A stretch of DNA of 12,959 nt from positions 1 to 12,959 of the forward strand of contig QMKU01000011.1 in assembly GCA_003646525.1 (NCBI GenBank), given 5' to 3'. Below are positions 12,793 to 12,959 of this stretch, one piece after another. How positions within the stretch are numbered: the first letter of the stretch is position 1; the number at the start of each line of letters is the position of its first letter. The stretch comes from Campylobacterota bacterium (lineage in GTDB: Bacteria; Campylobacterota; Campylobacteria; Campylobacterales; Sulfurovaceae). The translations under genes were made by a program, and so were the position numbers. The notes under the pieces were generated by a model. That model had not been told where the DNA came from, did no database searches, and saw only the letters and a list, made by a program, of their open reading frames with translations.

Positions 12793-12821
12793 ACTATAGC
12801 ATATTATGGAGGTAATGTCAA
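12793..12821 (-). promoter_or_regulatory. Consensus sigma-70-type promoter of the transposase gene
   Basis: On the minus strand TTGACA (plus 12816-12821), a 17-base spacer and an extended -10 TGC-TATAGT (hexamer at plus 12793-12798) form a near-ideal promoter. Transcription should start at about 12785-12788, which is the ATG itself (12785-12787), so the mRNA is expected to be leaderless. Confidence 0.75.
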
Positions 12822-12942
12822 TAGTTGATATTATATTCGGGTACCACAAAGGATATTATTTGGAGTGAAGTGCCTATTTATGGGGGTTTAGATTTTTATT
12901 ATTGGGTTTTTTGGTGATTTTAGTGGTTTTTTTGGGGTTGGG

Positions 12943-12959
12943 ATGATGAAGTTGGGTTA
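12943..12959. repeat. Right terminal inverted repeat of the insertion sequence
   Basis: ATGATGAAGTTGGGTTA, the exact reverse complement of 10813-10829. It is the last sequence of the window. The stretch 12822-12942 between it and the transposase promoter holds no gene; it is G/T-rich on the plus strand. Confidence 0.9.

Larger units (their letters stand above)
10813..12959 (-). mobile_element. Complete IS1634-family insertion sequence, about 2147 bp
   Basis: The element is bounded by 17-bp perfect terminal inverted repeats (10813-10829 and 12943-12959) and carries one transposase gene on the minus strand. It is inserted in the phosphoribosyltransferase gene. The outer repeat coincides with the last base of the window, so the target-site duplication cannot be checked. 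Terminal regions are strand-biased: read inward, both ends are C-rich (for example CCCCCAAACCCCC at the left end), giving G-runs on the other strand. Its base composition is lower in G+C than the first half of the window. Confidence 0.88.

Overview
The window looks like a chromosomal segment of a Campylobacterota (epsilonproteobacterial) bacterium, probably near Sulfurimonas/Sulfurovum. The basis is the periplasmic nitrate reductase order B-F-L-D, which is the tail of the napAGHBFLD arrangement typical of this phylum, together with AT-rich coding, TATAAT -10 boxes that mostly lack a clear -35, and protein flavour. Genus is an inference; there is no rRNA or other marker.

Region 1 (1-3356) is the 3' part of a nap operon. 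It holds napB (5' end cut by the window), napF, an unrecognised acidic 116-aa protein, napL, napD, an unrecognised 102-aa protein and an 83-aa membrane protein. All lie on the plus strand with overlaps or gaps of 0-29 bases, so they are probably one transcript. NapB passes electrons to NapA, NapF and NapD work on cytoplasmic NapA maturation, and NapL is a periplasmic beta-propeller. The three extra small genes are candidate uncharacterised accessory factors.

Region 2 (3357-8258) is ordinary housekeeping or envelope content: an aldehyde dehydrogenase, a 50-bp near-perfect inverted repeat, a DUF420 membrane protein, a DUF523/TudS-like protein, a Deg-type serine protease with a PDZ-like region, and a convergent 8-stranded-type outer-membrane beta-barrel protein. 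Two hairpins lie between the protease and barrel genes.

Region 3 (about 8290-12959) is an accessory, decaying region. In order it holds: a 14-bp palindrome; a broken AAA ATPase gene of the AAA_14/DUF4143 type (apparent frameshift, in-frame TAA, lost 3' half); a C8T10 homopolymer junction; an intact-looking hicA-hicB toxin-antitoxin pair; three tandem copies of a 38/38/32-bp repeat; a headless AIM24-family (TIGR00266) gene fused directly to the last repeat; a phosphoribosyltransferase of the tellurite-resistance (Ter)-associated PRTase_2 type; and a complete IS1634-family insertion sequence (10813-12959). The IS cuts off the phosphoribosyltransferase C-terminus. It has perfect 17-bp terminal inverted repeats, and the window ends exactly on the outer one. 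Its transposase gene has a consensus promoter so close to the ATG that the mRNA should be leaderless, and the coding region contains a perfect 17-bp inverted repeat.

I do not see a clearly new, complete biological system. The strongest leads are the uncharacterised nap-operon proteins, the unusual structures of the IS, and the tandem repeat that abuts a truncated gene.
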